41,262 nucleotides of DNA from an uncultured Alphaproteobacteria bacterium (lineage in GTDB: Bacteria > Pseudomonadota > Alphaproteobacteria > HIMB59 > GCA-002718135), in the NCBI GenBank assembly GCA_902573325.1, contig CACGJH010000012.1, positions 1 to 41,262 of the forward strand. Direction: 5' to 3'. Made by a program: the position numbers and the translations under genes. Positions within the stretch are counted from its first letter, which is position 1. Every line of letters starts with the position of its first letter. The notes under the pieces are model-generated. The model was not told the DNA's origin. It ran no database searches and saw only the letters and a list, made by a program, of their open reading frames with translations. This document shows positions 32,569 through 41,262 of the stretch, piece after piece.

Positions 32569-35236
32569 TTTCAAATTCTTGTATTCTAGAAACAGAAACA
32601 ATTCTATCACTTTCAGGTATCTTAAAAATACTCACACCCTTGGTGGATCTTCCTGCTATTCTAATTTGATTTACATTAACTCTAATAATTTGACCTTTGT
32701 CACTAACAAGAATAATTTCATCATTTTCCTGAACAACAAAACAATCTACAACTTCTCCATTTTTTTCAGATGTCATTATACCAGTAATGCCTTTTCCTCC
32801 TCTATTTGAAATTCTATATTCATAAGCGGATGATCTTTTTCCAAAACCCTTTGATGTTATGGCTAAAAGAAATTCTTCATTTTTATTTAATTCTTCAAAA
32901 CCATTTTTAAGAGATGAAGTTTCTTTTCTACTTTCAGATGCTGCTCTTAAGTATTCTTGTCGAATGCTCATATCAATCACTGAATGTTTTAAAATTGCCA
33001 AAGAAATTATTGTATTTCCCTTATCTAATTTTATACCCCTTACACCTGAAGAATTTAAACCAGAAAATAATCTTAATTTTTCAACTGGAAAGCGTAAACA
33101 TTTTCCATTCGATGAAGAAAGTAAAATATCATCATCTACAGTACAAAGCTTAACACCAATTAATTCATCTTTTTCATCAAGCTTAATAGATACTTTACCT
33201 GAGTCCCTCAATTCTCTTTTTCCACTCTTCGCAACATCAATTAATTTATTTTTTCTAACCATTCCATTTTTAGTTGTAAAAATAACATAAAATTTTTCCC
33301 ACTGATTTTCATCTAGGGGTAATGGCAGAAAAGTTGATATTTTTTCAGAATTTTTAAATGGCAATAAATTTACTATAGGCTTTCCTCTTGCCTTTAAACT
33401 AGCTTCAGGAACGTCATGAGATTTTAGAGAATAAACCTTTCCTAATGAAGAAAAAACTAAAAGTTTAGTATGAGTATCTGCAAAGTGAATTTCTTTTACA
33501 AAATCTTCTTCTCTTGTTGACATACCAGTTTTACCTTTACCTCCTCTATTTTGAGAACGATAATTAGATAATAGTGATCTTTTAATGTATCCATTATTAG
33601 AAATAGTTAAAACTATATCTTCTTGTTGAATATATCTTAAATCATCTACTTGCTCATATTCTTGATCAATAATCTCACTACGTCTTTCAGTTGCAAATTC
33701 TTTTTTAATTTCAGCTAATTCATTTTCTATTTCCTTTAGAAGAATATCCCTAGAATTAAGTATAGATAGGTAATTTTTAATTTCTAAAATTAAACTTTCT
33801 AAATCTTTTTGTATATCTTCTCTTTCTAAAGCAGTTAATTTTTGTAATCTTAATTCTAAAATAGCTTTAGCCTGTGCGTCAGAAAAATTGAAAGTGTTGT
33901 TTTTTAACTCTACAGTATCATCCTCAACTGATTTAATAAAATTAAGATTTTGTTTAGATACTTTCCATTTCTTTTTAATTAATTTTTCTTTTGCTTCTTT
34001 TGTATCTTTTGAACTTTTTATTAATTCTATAATTTCATCAATATGTTCATTAGTAACAACCAATCCAACTAAAATATGAGCTTTTTCTCTAGCTTTATTA
34101 AGGTCAAATAATGTTCTTTTTATTATTACTTCTTCTCTAAAATCTAAAAATGAAGATAAAATTTCTTTTAAATTCATTTGTTCTGGCTTACCTTTATTTA
34201 AAGCAAGCATATTAGAATTAAATGTCGTTTGAATTAACGTATGTTTATATAATTGATTGAGAATAATATTTGAGTCTACATCTTTTTTTAATTCTATAAC
34301 AACTCTAACACCGTTTCTGTCTGACTCATCTCTTAAATCTGAAATTCCTTCAACAATTCCATTTTTTACAATTTCCGCAATCCTTTCTAATAATTTTGAT
34401 TTATTAACCTGATAAGGTATTTCATGGAGAATGATTGCTTCACGATCCTTTTTAAAATTTTCAATACTAGTCTTTGACCTAACTACACACCCTCCTTTTC
34501 CAGTTTCAAAAGCTTCTGTTATGCCCTTTTTACCAATTATTTGACCTCCTGTTGGAAAATCAGGACCAAAAATATATTTTTGAAGGTCTGAGATATTACA
34601 TTCTGGATTTTTAATAAGATATAAAGATGCGTCTATGACTTCTCCTAAGTTATGTGGGGCAATATTAGTCGCCATACCAACAGCTATTCCTGATGCCCCA
34701 TTAACTAAAAGATTTGGAAATTGGGATGGCAAAACTGAAGGTTCTTTTGTTGTGTCATCATAATTAGGTTGAAACGAAACGGTATTTTTATCAATATCTT
34801 CAACAAGCTTTTCAGATACTTTAGCAAGTCGTGCTTCAGTATATCTCATTGCTGCAGGAGGATCACCATCTAAAGATCCAAAATTCCCTTGACCATCAAC
34901 TAACTCTAATCGCATAGAAAAATCTTGTGCCATTCTAACCATAGAATTGTAAATAGCTGAGTCTCCATGTGGATGATATTTACCCATTACATCCCCCACT
35001 ATTCTTGCAGATTTTTTGTATGGTTTATTAAAATTGTACCCTGACTCACTCATAGAGTACAATATTCTTCTGTGGACTGGCTTTAAACCATCTCTACAGT
35101 CTGGAAGTGCCCTACTAACTATTACAGACATTGCGTAATCCAGATAGGATTTTTGCATTTCTTGCTCTAAACTTACTGAAGGTATATTAGTAGGTTCTTG
35201 ATTGTCGTTATTTGATGTATCTATATTGTCAGGCAC
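32561..35236 (-). CDS. gyrA: DNA gyrase subunit A
   Basis: The 891-residue subunit performs DNA breakage and rejoining in negative supercoiling. GTG at 35234-35236 is the start (residues [15 protein letters not shown]), with core [19 protein letters not shown] next. Catalytic Tyr132 lies in [10 protein letters not shown]. The C-terminal wrapping domain carries a GyrA-box-like [10 protein letters not shown] and later NRGGKGITG. In the quinolone-contact region ([15 protein letters not shown]), residue 97, equivalent to E. coli D87, is Asn (codon AAT), while Ser93, equivalent to S83, is retained. It has its own candidate promoter, and coaD follows. Confidence 0.96.
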   Translation of the reverse strand: MPDNIDTSNNDNQEPTNIPSVSLEQEMQKSYLDYAMSVIVSRALPDCRDGLKPVHRRILYSMSESGYNFNKPYKKSARIVGDVMGKYHPHGDSAIYNSMVRMAQDFSMRLELVDGQGNFGSLDGDPPAAMRYTEARLAKVSEKLVEDIDKNTVSFQPNYDDTTKEPSVLPSQFPNLLVNGASGIAVGMATNIAPHNLGEVIDASLYLIKNPECNISDLQKYIFGPDFPTGGQIIGKKGITEAFETGKGGCVVRSKTSIENFKKDREAIILHEIPYQVNKSKLLERIAEIVKNGIVEGISDLRDESDRNGVRVVIELKKDVDSNIILNQLYKHTLIQTTFNSNMLALNKGKPEQMNLKEILSSFLDFREEVIIKRTLFDLNKAREKAHILVGLVVTNEHIDEIIELIKSSKDTKEAKEKLIKKKWKVSKQNLNFIKSVEDDTVELKNNTFNFSDAQAKAILELRLQKLTALEREDIQKDLESLILEIKNYLSILNSRDILLKEIENELAEIKKEFATERRSEIIDQEYEQVDDLRYIQQEDIVLTISNNGYIKRSLLSNYRSQNRGGKGKTGMSTREEDFVKEIHFADTHTKLLVFSSLGKVYSLKSHDVPEASLKARGKPIVNLLPFKNSEKISTFLPLPLDENQWEKFYVIFTTKNGMVRKNKLIDVAKSGKRELRDSGKVSIKLDEKDELIGVKLCTVDDDILLSSSNGKCLRFPVEKLRLFSGLNSSGVRGIKLDKGNTIISLAILKHSVIDMSIRQEYLRAASESRKETSSLKNGFEELNKNEEFLLAITSKGFGKRSSAYEYRISNRGGKGITGIMTSEKNGEVVDCFVVQENDEIILVSDKGQIIRVNVNQIRIAGRSTKGVSIFKIPESDRIVSVSRIQEFENE

Positions 35237-35273
35237 TAAAAAAATCCAAGTTTTCTAAGAAAAATTAAATTTT

Positions 35274-35302
35274 TTTATACCAAAAAGCATAATTTAAACC
35301 AA
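35274..35302 (-). promoter_or_regulatory. Candidate promoter of gyrA
   Basis: On the minus strand, TTGGTT (plus 35297-35302) and TATAAA (plus 35274-35279) have a 17-bp spacer. Transcription would start about 30 nt before the GTG start at 35236. The site lies in the 141-bp gap between ssb and gyrA; the rest of that gap is A+T-rich with no visible gene or terminator. This is the best-spaced promoter in that gap, but A+T richness makes chance matches possible. Confidence 0.45.
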
Positions 35303-35377
35303 TATAAATAAATGATTAAATTATATTAAAAAAACTATATTTTTCAGTAATTAAATAATAATATCTAATGTAAAAAT

Positions 35378-35851
35378 TTAAAAAGGGATATCTTCATCTA
35401 AATCATCAGAATCAGCTGATTGATTTCCAAAAGAATTGTCTTCAACTGGCTTAGATTGATCCATTTCTTGAGAATTATCTGATATCTGAGAATTATTATT
35501 TCTGCTGTCTAAGAGGGTTAAATTACAATTATATCCCTGTAAAATGACCTCTGTGGTGTATCTGTCATTTCCATCTTTATCTTGCCATTTCCTTGTTTGA
35601 AGCTCTCCTTCAACGTAAATTTTAGATCCTTTTTTTACGTATTTTTCTACTATATCAACTAAGCCATCTCCAAAAACAACAATGTTATGCCAAGATGTTT
35701 TTTCTTTTTGTTCTTGAGTATTTCTATCTTTCCATCTTTTTGAAGTTGCAATTGAAAATGAAGCCATTTTGGCTCCAGACTGCATAGATCTAATTTCAGG
35801 ATCTCTTCCTAAGTTTCCTAATAAAATTGTTTTATTAACACTACCAACCAT
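35378..35851 (-). CDS. ssb: Single-stranded DNA-binding protein
   Basis: The 157-residue protein coats single-stranded DNA during replication and repair. The start at ATG 35851 (MVGSVNKTILLGNLGRDPEI) fits the family; an ATG seven codons upstream would add residues not seen in SSB. The OB-fold has SWHNIVVFGDGLVDIVEKYV and KIYVEGELQTRKWQDKDGND. A flexible Asn/Ser/Gln-rich linker follows, and the C-terminus ends in the acidic partner-binding tip DDLDEDIPF. It is divergent from uvrA, an arrangement typical of alphaproteobacteria. I see no GTTC-N7-GTTC LexA box in the 57-bp gap. Confidence 0.94.
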   Translation of the reverse strand: MVGSVNKTILLGNLGRDPEIRSMQSGAKMASFSIATSKRWKDRNTQEQKEKTSWHNIVVFGDGLVDIVEKYVKKGSKIYVEGELQTRKWQDKDGNDRYTTEVILQGYNCNLTLLDSRNNNSQISDNSQEMDQSKPVEDNSFGNQSADSDDLDEDIPF

Positions 35852-35908
35852 AAGAATTCTATATATATCCATATAACATATTAACGTTATTAGATAACAC
35901 TAATATTC

Positions 35909-38713
35909 ATGAATTTAGATAAAATTGTTATAAAAGGTGCAAGAGAGCACAATCTTAAAAATATAAACTTAGAAATACCAAAAAATAAACTTGTTGTAAT
36001 TACAGGTGTAAGTGGCTCAGGAAAATCAACTTTAGCATTTGATACAATTTATTCTGAGGGGCAAAGAAAATATGTTGAGAGTCTATCAGCATATGCAAGA
36101 CAATTTCTTCAAATGATGAATAAGCCTGATGTAGATAGTATTGATGGCCTATCACCAGCTATTTCTATAGAACAAAAAACTACACAAAAAAATCCAAGAA
36201 GTACCGTAGGTACAGTCACAGAAATCTACGATTACCTAAGAGTGCTATATGCTAGAGTTGGCATTCCCTACTCTCCGGCAACAGGTAAACCAATTAAATC
36301 GCAATCAGTTAGTGAAATGACTGATCTTATAATTAAAAATAATATTGATAAAAGAATTTATATTTTATCTCCAATAGTTAGAGATCGAAAAGGTGAATAT
36401 CGAAAAGAAATCGAAGATTTAAAAAAAAGAGGTTATCAACGACTTAAAGTAGATAATGTTGTCTATGATATTGATGAAGTGCCTTCACTTAAAAAGAATT
36501 TTAAACATAATATTGATGTTGTAATTGATCGACTCGTTGTAAAAAAAAATATTCAGCAAAGACTGAGTGAAAGTATAGAAGTTGCGTTAACTTTATCAGA
36601 TGGTTTGTTATATTTAGAAAATCTAGATACGAATAAAATATCGATATTTTCATCAAAATTTGCATGCCCAGTTTCTGGATTTAGCATTGAAGAGATTGAG
36701 CCTAGATTATTTAGTTTTAATGCTCCACAAGGTGCTTGCTCTGAATGTGATGGTCTTGGAGTTGAAAAATATTTTGATGAATATAAAATTGTACCTGATG
36801 AAACGAGATCTATTGCTGATGGAGCTATAAAGCCATGGGAGACAAAAGTATTTGGTTATCAAAAAAAATATTTTGTTGAAACAATAGATAAAATTCTAAA
36901 GCAATTTAAAGTAAAGAAAAATGTTCCGTGGAGTCAAATTCCAAAAAAGGTAAAGAATATTATTCTTTATGGAGATGAAAATAGTGAATTAAATTTTTTA
37001 TATGATTTTGAGGGAATAATAAACTTTATTGATCGAAAATATGAAGAAACTGAAAGATGGTGGCTTCAATATGAATTAGAAAAATATTTATCAGAAAGAG
37101 ATTGTGAAGTTTGCAATGGTTACCGGCTTAATGAAAAAGCTTTAGCTGTAAAAATTGACGAAAATCATATTGGTAATATTACCAAAAAATCAATTAGCGA
37201 GTGTTTACATTGGTTTTCATCACTTGAAAGTAAACTTGATAAAAACAATAAAAAAATTGCTGAGGGAGTAATAAAAGAAATTAAAGATCGATTAGTTTTT
37301 TTGAATAGAGTTGGTTTGGACTATCTATCATTAGCAAGAGCTAGTAAAACTTTATCCGGTGGTGAAAGTCAAAGAATTAGATTGGCAAGTCAAATTGGTT
37401 CAGGTTTAACAGGAGTTTTATATGTTTTGGATGAACCATCTATTGGATTACATCAAAAAGATAATCAGCAATTAATTGAGACTTTATTTAGATTAAGAGA
37501 TTTAGGAAATACAGTAATTGTTGTTGAGCATGATGAGGATGCAATCAGACAATCAGATCATATAATTGATATTGGTGTTAAGGCGGGAGTTAATGGAGGT
37601 CACATAATTGCAGAGGGAGGACTTAAAAAAATACTTAAAAATAATAAAAGTTTGACAGCAAAATATTTGAATAAATCCTTAGAAATAGAAGTTCCAAAAA
37701 ATAGAAGAAAATTTAATAAAAATAAAGTTTTTAAGCTTAATAAAATAAAAACAAACAACTTAGATAATCTTAATATAACTTTACCTTTAGGAAATTTTAT
37801 TACTGTTACAGGTGTATCTGGAAGTGGTAAATCTTCATTAATTATTGATACACTGTATCAAAGGTTAGATGAGTATTTCAATAAATCTTTAAATAAAGAT
37901 GAAAGTCGTTTTAATTTTAAAGGTATTAATCATATCGATAAAGTAATTGATATTGATCAATCACCTATTGGAAGAACACCAAGATCAAACCCAGCAACAT
38001 ATACAGGATGTTTCACTCCGATAAGAGATTGGTTTGCGAATTTAAATGAATCAAGTGCTAGAGGCTATAAACCAGGTCGTTTTTCATTTAATGTAAAAGG
38101 CGGTAGATGTGAATCATGTGAAGGTGATGGAGTAAAAAAAATAGAAATGCATTTTTTAGCTGATGTTTATGTTGAGTGCGATATCTGTAAAGGTAAGAGG
38201 TACAATAGGGAGACTTTAGAAGTAAAATATAAGGATAAATCTATTTCTGATGTTTTAGAAATGACTGTTGAAGAAGGTTATAAATTTTTTGATAAAATTC
38301 CTGCAATAAAACAAAAATTACAAACTTTAATGGATGTAGGATTAGATTATATAAAAATTGGTCAATCAGCTACTACTTTATCAGGTGGTGAAGCGCAAAG
38401 AATAAAATTATCAAAAGAATTATCAAAAAGATCAACAGGAAAAACACTATATATTCTTGATGAACCAACTACCGGTCTTCATTTTGATGATGTAAAAAAA
38501 TTACTTAAAATTCTTCATACTCTTGTTGATGAAGGTAATACTGTAATCGTTATTGAGCATAATCTTGATGTTATTAAAACAGCAGATCATATAATTGATC
38601 TGGGTCCTCTAGGAGGTGTAAATGGTGGTCAAATTGTTGGAACTGGTACCCCTGAAGATATTGCAAATAATAAAAAAAGCTTTACAGGTGAATTTTTAAA
38701 GAAAATTTTGTAA
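35909..38713 (+). CDS. uvrA: UvrABC excinuclease subunit A
   Basis: The 934-residue tandem-ATPase damage sensor starts nucleotide excision repair. The first P-loop is [14 protein letters not shown] (residues 31-44) with signature [13 protein letters not shown]. The second P-loop ([11 protein letters not shown] near 635) pairs with [14 protein letters not shown]. The first zinc site is CPVSGFS with ACSECDGLG, in which the usual CPxC second cysteine is Ser, as I would expect in this lineage. The second zinc site CESCEGDG with CDICKGKRY is intact. It is divergent from ssb, and sodB follows 15 bp later on the same strand. The length is normal. Confidence 0.97.
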   Translation: MNLDKIVIKGAREHNLKNINLEIPKNKLVVITGVSGSGKSTLAFDTIYSEGQRKYVESLSAYARQFLQMMNKPDVDSIDGLSPAISIEQKTTQKNPRSTVGTVTEIYDYLRVLYARVGIPYSPATGKPIKSQSVSEMTDLIIKNNIDKRIYILSPIVRDRKGEYRKEIEDLKKRGYQRLKVDNVVYDIDEVPSLKKNFKHNIDVVIDRLVVKKNIQQRLSESIEVALTLSDGLLYLENLDTNKISIFSSKFACPVSGFSIEEIEPRLFSFNAPQGACSECDGLGVEKYFDEYKIVPDETRSIADGAIKPWETKVFGYQKKYFVETIDKILKQFKVKKNVPWSQIPKKVKNIILYGDENSELNFLYDFEGIINFIDRKYEETERWWLQYELEKYLSERDCEVCNGYRLNEKALAVKIDENHIGNITKKSISECLHWFSSLESKLDKNNKKIAEGVIKEIKDRLVFLNRVGLDYLSLARASKTLSGGESQRIRLASQIGSGLTGVLYVLDEPSIGLHQKDNQQLIETLFRLRDLGNTVIVVEHDEDAIRQSDHIIDIGVKAGVNGGHIIAEGGLKKILKNNKSLTAKYLNKSLEIEVPKNRRKFNKNKVFKLNKIKTNNLDNLNITLPLGNFITVTGVSGSGKSSLIIDTLYQRLDEYFNKSLNKDESRFNFKGINHIDKVIDIDQSPIGRTPRSNPATYTGCFTPIRDWFANLNESSARGYKPGRFSFNVKGGRCESCEGDGVKKIEMHFLADVYVECDICKGKRYNRETLEVKYKDKSISDVLEMTVEEGYKFFDKIPAIKQKLQTLMDVGLDYIKIGQSATTLSGGEAQRIKLSKELSKRSTGKTLYILDEPTTGLHFDDVKKLLKILHTLVDEGNTVIVIEHNLDVIKTADHIIDLGPLGGVNGGQIVGTGTPEDIANNKKSFTGEFLKKIL

Positions 38714-38728
38714 ATCAAAGGAAATAAA

Positions 38729-39325
38729 ATGATAAATCTAGAGTTACCAGATCTACCCTACAGTAAAGATGCTCTAATGCCGTATATGTCGGCTGAAACT
38801 TTAGAGTTGCATCATGATAAGCATCACATGGCTTACATTACTAATGGAAATAAGTTTATTAAAGAACAAAATATAGCAGACGATAACGTCAATGATATAG
38901 TTATCAACTCTTATCAAAAAAATGCTCCTGTATTTAATAATGTGGCACAACATATAAATCATGTTCATTTTTGGGAAGTAATGAAAAATAATCCAGATGG
39001 AAAAATTCCCTCTGAGCTCGAAAGTAAGATAGTTTCAGATATTGGTTCAGTTGAAAAAATGAAAGAAGATTTTATAAATGCAGGCATTGGTCAATTTGGA
39101 TCAGGTTGGTGTTGGTTAGTTCTAAATAATGGAAAATTAGAAATTACTAAAACACCAAATGGAGAAAACCCAATCGTACATGGTCAAACTCCTCTTCTTG
39201 GATGTGATGTTTGGGAACACTCATATTATGTTGATTATAGAAATAGAAGACCTGATTATTTAAAAGCTTTTATCGATAATTTAGTTAATTGGGAAAAAGT
39301 TACAGAAAACTTAAATAACGCTTAA
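38729..39325 (+). CDS. sodB: Fe/Mn superoxide dismutase
   Basis: The 198-residue enzyme dismutates superoxide to peroxide and oxygen in the cytoplasm. Metal ligands are H28 (SAETLELHHDKHHMAYI), H78 (AQHINHVHFWEVM), D160 and H164 (LLGCDVWEHSYYVDYRNRRP). The opening LPDLPYSKDALMPYMSAE is family-typical. Iron or manganese preference is not certain from sequence; the iron type is more likely by family resemblance. A good ribosome binding site (AAAGGA, 6 nt before ATG) follows the uvrA stop closely. The TAA stop shares TTAA with secF. Confidence 0.93.
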   Translation: MINLELPDLPYSKDALMPYMSAETLELHHDKHHMAYITNGNKFIKEQNIADDNVNDIVINSYQKNAPVFNNVAQHINHVHFWEVMKNNPDGKIPSELESKIVSDIGSVEKMKEDFINAGIGQFGSGWCWLVLNNGKLEITKTPNGENPIVHGQTPLLGCDVWEHSYYVDYRNRRPDYLKAFIDNLVNWEKVTENLNNA

Positions 39326-40221
39326 TCATCTTCATCTTGCGGTCTGAACTTAAAAATTAATAAAGTTGGGACCGCAATAAAAACAGATGAATAAGTACCA
39401 ATTATTACACCTATAATCATTGTTAAAGCGAAAGGTCTAATAACCTCTCCTCCAAATATAAATAAAGAAACTAATGCAAGAAGCGTTGTTAAACTTGTCA
39501 TTATAGTTCTTGATAAAGTGTTATTAACCGATAAGTTAAATAAATCTACTAATTCTAGTTTTTTATATTTTCTTAAATTTTCACGAACTCTATCAAATAT
39601 CACTACTGTATCGTTAATAGAATATCCAGCAATCGTAAGAATTGCTGCTATAGTTGCAAGAGAAAATTCTACATTTAGAATAGATAACAATCCAAGAGTA
39701 AACAATACATCATGAGTTAATGCAACAACTGCGCCGAAACCAAATTGCCATTCAAAACGCAACCAAATGTAAATTAAAATAGCAATTAGTGCAAAAGAAA
39801 CAGCTTGAAATCCTCTAAACAGAAGTTCAGAACTAATTGTGGGGCCAACAAATTCAGACCTTCTAAACTCAACAACCTTGTCTTGAATTAAATTTTTGAC
39901 AGAATTAACTGTTTCAATACTTTCTTGATTACTTTTATTTTGAAGTCGTATTAAAATAATATTCTCATTACCAAATTCCTGTAAAGATACGTCACTATAA
40001 GAAGAAGATAAAATTTCTCTTAGCTCACCAATTGAAGTATTTTTTGTACTGACTTCTATTAAAGTACCTCCTTTAAAATCAATTCCAAGATTTAAACCCT
40101 TTATACTTAATAGACATATTGAGATTAATATAGCTAAAATAGAAAAAATTAAAAAATTTCTTCTTAAACCTAAAAAATTAATATTAGGCTCAACGGGAAT
40201 AATTTTATTTAAACCAAACAT
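39322..40221 (-). CDS. secF: Protein translocase subunit SecF
   Basis: The 299-residue inner-membrane protein has six membrane helices and a first periplasmic domain. LNLGIDFKGGTLIEV marks the domain start. The proton-channel region shows VALTHDVLFTLGLLS, AAILTIAGYSINDTVVIFDR and VRENLRKYKK, with the last periplasmic and membrane section MIIGVIIGTYSSVFIAVPTL. It works with SecD to complete protein export. Its start overlaps the secD stop by 1 bp, and the two form the usual secDF operon. The gene is tail to tail with sodB. Confidence 0.95.
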   Translation of the reverse strand: MFGLNKIIPVEPNINFLGLRRNFLIFSILAILISICLLSIKGLNLGIDFKGGTLIEVSTKNTSIGELREILSSSYSDVSLQEFGNENIILIRLQNKSNQESIETVNSVKNLIQDKVVEFRRSEFVGPTISSELLFRGFQAVSFALIAILIYIWLRFEWQFGFGAVVALTHDVLFTLGLLSILNVEFSLATIAAILTIAGYSINDTVVIFDRVRENLRKYKKLELVDLFNLSVNNTLSRTIMTSLTTLLALVSLFIFGGEVIRPFALTMIIGVIIGTYSSVFIAVPTLLIFKFRPQDEDD

Positions 40222-41262
40222 TATAGTTTTAATTCCTTTTTATTTGCAAATGATAAGTACATATACACTAAAAAATTTGTAAGCATTAAAGCGGTAAACA
40301 TTGATGCTATCACACCCAGAGACAGTGTAATTGAAAAACCTCTAATTGGACCAGAACCAAATGCAAATAATAAAACAGCAGCAATCAAAGTAGTAATATT
40401 GGCATCAAGTATAGTTGACATAGCTCTATCGAAGCCATTTTTTACAATCTGGAAAACTTTTGTTTGTTTTAAACTCTCTTCTTTAATTCTTTCAAAAATT
40501 AGAACATTGGCGTCCACTGCCATTCCAATTGTTAATACTATTCCAGCTATACCAGGCAATGTCAATGTTGCACCAATTGTTCCTAATAAAGAAATTATTA
40601 TAAACAAATTTACTATTAACGAAACATTAGCAAGAGCACCAAAAGTTCCATATATTAGTATCATAAATATACATACTAAAACCATACCAATAATAGCAGC
40701 TATCTGACCAGCAGCTATAGAGTCTGCTCCTAAACCAGCCCCTACTGATCTTTCTTCAACTATTTCTAAAGGCGCTGGCAAGGCACCAGCTCTTAATAAA
40801 ACAGCTAAATCAGATGCTTCCTGGGCATTAAAATTTCCAGTTATAATCCCTGAGCCTCCTGTAATAGCACTGCTAATCCTTGGAGCCGTAATGACAACTC
40901 CATCTAAAACAACAGCGAGATTTTTACCAATATTGTTTGTTGTAACTTTACCAAATTTTTGAGCACCTTCTGTATCAAAACGGAATGACACTGCATGACC
41001 CTCTGTTTGATCAAATGAACCTTTGGCATCAACTAAATTTTCTCCACCTACTACCGCTCTTTTATCTAATAAATATTTTGTATTTTCATCATACATGTCT
41101 GGAACAATAATTTTTCCAAAAGGAGCTAGATTGTTTTGAAGAGCAGATGTATTCTCATTATCAACGATGTGAAAAGTTAGTTTAGCTGTTTTACCTAATA
41201 AATCTTTTATTCTTTCTGGGTCTTTTACTCCTGGTAATTGTAAAAGTATTCTCTTTTTACCT
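40221..41262 (-). CDS. secD: Protein translocase subunit SecD, N-terminal part cut by window edge
   Basis: The reading frame is open to the right edge, so the gene is partial; about 346 C-terminal residues are visible. An internal Met at 41096 is not the start, because the frame continues upstream with LLQLPGVKDPERIKDLLGKT, a SecD sequence. Later, GHAVSFRFDTEGAQKFGKVT belongs to the periplasmic base domain. The membrane part has LIVNLFIIISLLGTIGATLT then GIAGIVLTIGMAVDANVLIF and ERIKEE. It exports proteins with SecF, which begins at its stop codon. Confidence 0.94.
   Translation of the reverse strand, partial: GKKRILLQLPGVKDPERIKDLLGKTAKLTFHIVDNENTSALQNNLAPFGKIIVPDMYDENTKYLLDKRAVVGGENLVDAKGSFDQTEGHAVSFRFDTEGAQKFGKVTTNNIGKNLAVVLDGVVITAPRISSAITGGSGIITGNFNAQEASDLAVLLRAGALPAPLEIVEERSVGAGLGADSIAAGQIAAIIGMVLVCIFMILIYGTFGALANVSLIVNLFIIISLLGTIGATLTLPGIAGIVLTIGMAVDANVLIFERIKEESLKQTKVFQIVKNGFDRAMSTILDANITTLIAAVLLFAFGSGPIRGFSITLSLGVIASMFTALMLTNFLVYMYLSFANKKELKL

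Noticed and set aside
32569-32610. Upstream start for coaD
   Set aside because: The extra 14 residues lie in the gyrA coding region and precede the normal family start; ATG at 32568 fits the family length.
32859-33290. 143-codon frame on the plus strand inside gyrA
   Set aside because: It is antisense to a highly conserved part of gyrA, and its composition reflects the complementary strand; it shows no family motif.
35852-35872. Upstream start for ssb
   Set aside because: The seven extra residues (MDIYRIL) are outside the normal SSB start MxGSVNKxILLGNLG.
35852-35908. LexA (SOS) box between ssb and uvrA
   Set aside because: There is no GTTC-N7-GTTC or CTGT-N8-ACAG pattern in the divergent gap.

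Overview
The window is about 41 kb of A+T-rich, tightly packed bacterial chromosome. Gene order points to a genome-streamlined alphaproteobacterium, probably a free-living marine lineage of the SAR11 / HIMB59 type. The orders that suggest this are mfd-sdhE facing recG, ssb-gyrA-coaD with uvrA divergent from ssb, and mltB-rlpA-dacA-tmk-holB-metG-tatD-MBL. The placement is inferred from synteny, base composition and protein style, because no rRNA is present. No insertion sequence, integrase, phage gene or CRISPR array is visible.

Region 1 (1-11943) looks like accessory sequence. Single genes or gene pairs change strand almost every time. It holds five EamA/DMT-family permeases, one MFS permease, YjbQ, a histone-deacetylase-like amidohydrolase, a small secreted protein, a four-CxxC zinc-ribbon protein, a DUF3147 membrane protein, an orphan TupA-like tungstate-binding protein, a HalD/ArpA-type 2-oxoglutarate oxygenase and a SelO pseudokinase. 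Two intergenic stem-loops (951-1034 and 3796-3864) share the arm core TGTGRCAC and precede yjbQ and the deacetylase gene.

Region 2 (11944-23296, all minus strand) reads as one long polycistron. It starts with cell-wall genes (mltB, rlpA, dacA), continues with tmk, holB, metG, tatD and a metallo-beta-lactamase-fold hydrolase, and ends in a small-molecule module (beta-hydroxyacid dehydrogenase, SMP-30 lactonase, PhhB, MlrC-like M81 enzyme). Adjacent genes overlap or lie within about 35 bp.

Region 3 (23389-31762) holds tRNA-Ser(UGA), a sulfotransferase, a possible 38-residue membrane protein, a PQQ-type sugar dehydrogenase, the repair pair mfd and recG around sdhE, and a YkgJ-type cysteine-cluster protein.

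Region 4 (31759-41262) holds tRNA-Lys(UUU) with a 60-codon gene only 6 nt behind it, then coaD, gyrA, ssb, uvrA, sodB, secF and a secD cut by the window edge. Every tail-to-tail gene boundary has a gap of 7 bp or less or an overlap, so no intrinsic terminator fits between convergent genes. I found no clearly new multi-gene system. The best leads are the paired stem-loops, the EamA array, the tRNA-Lys/60-codon arrangement and the metabolic tail on the cell-wall operon.
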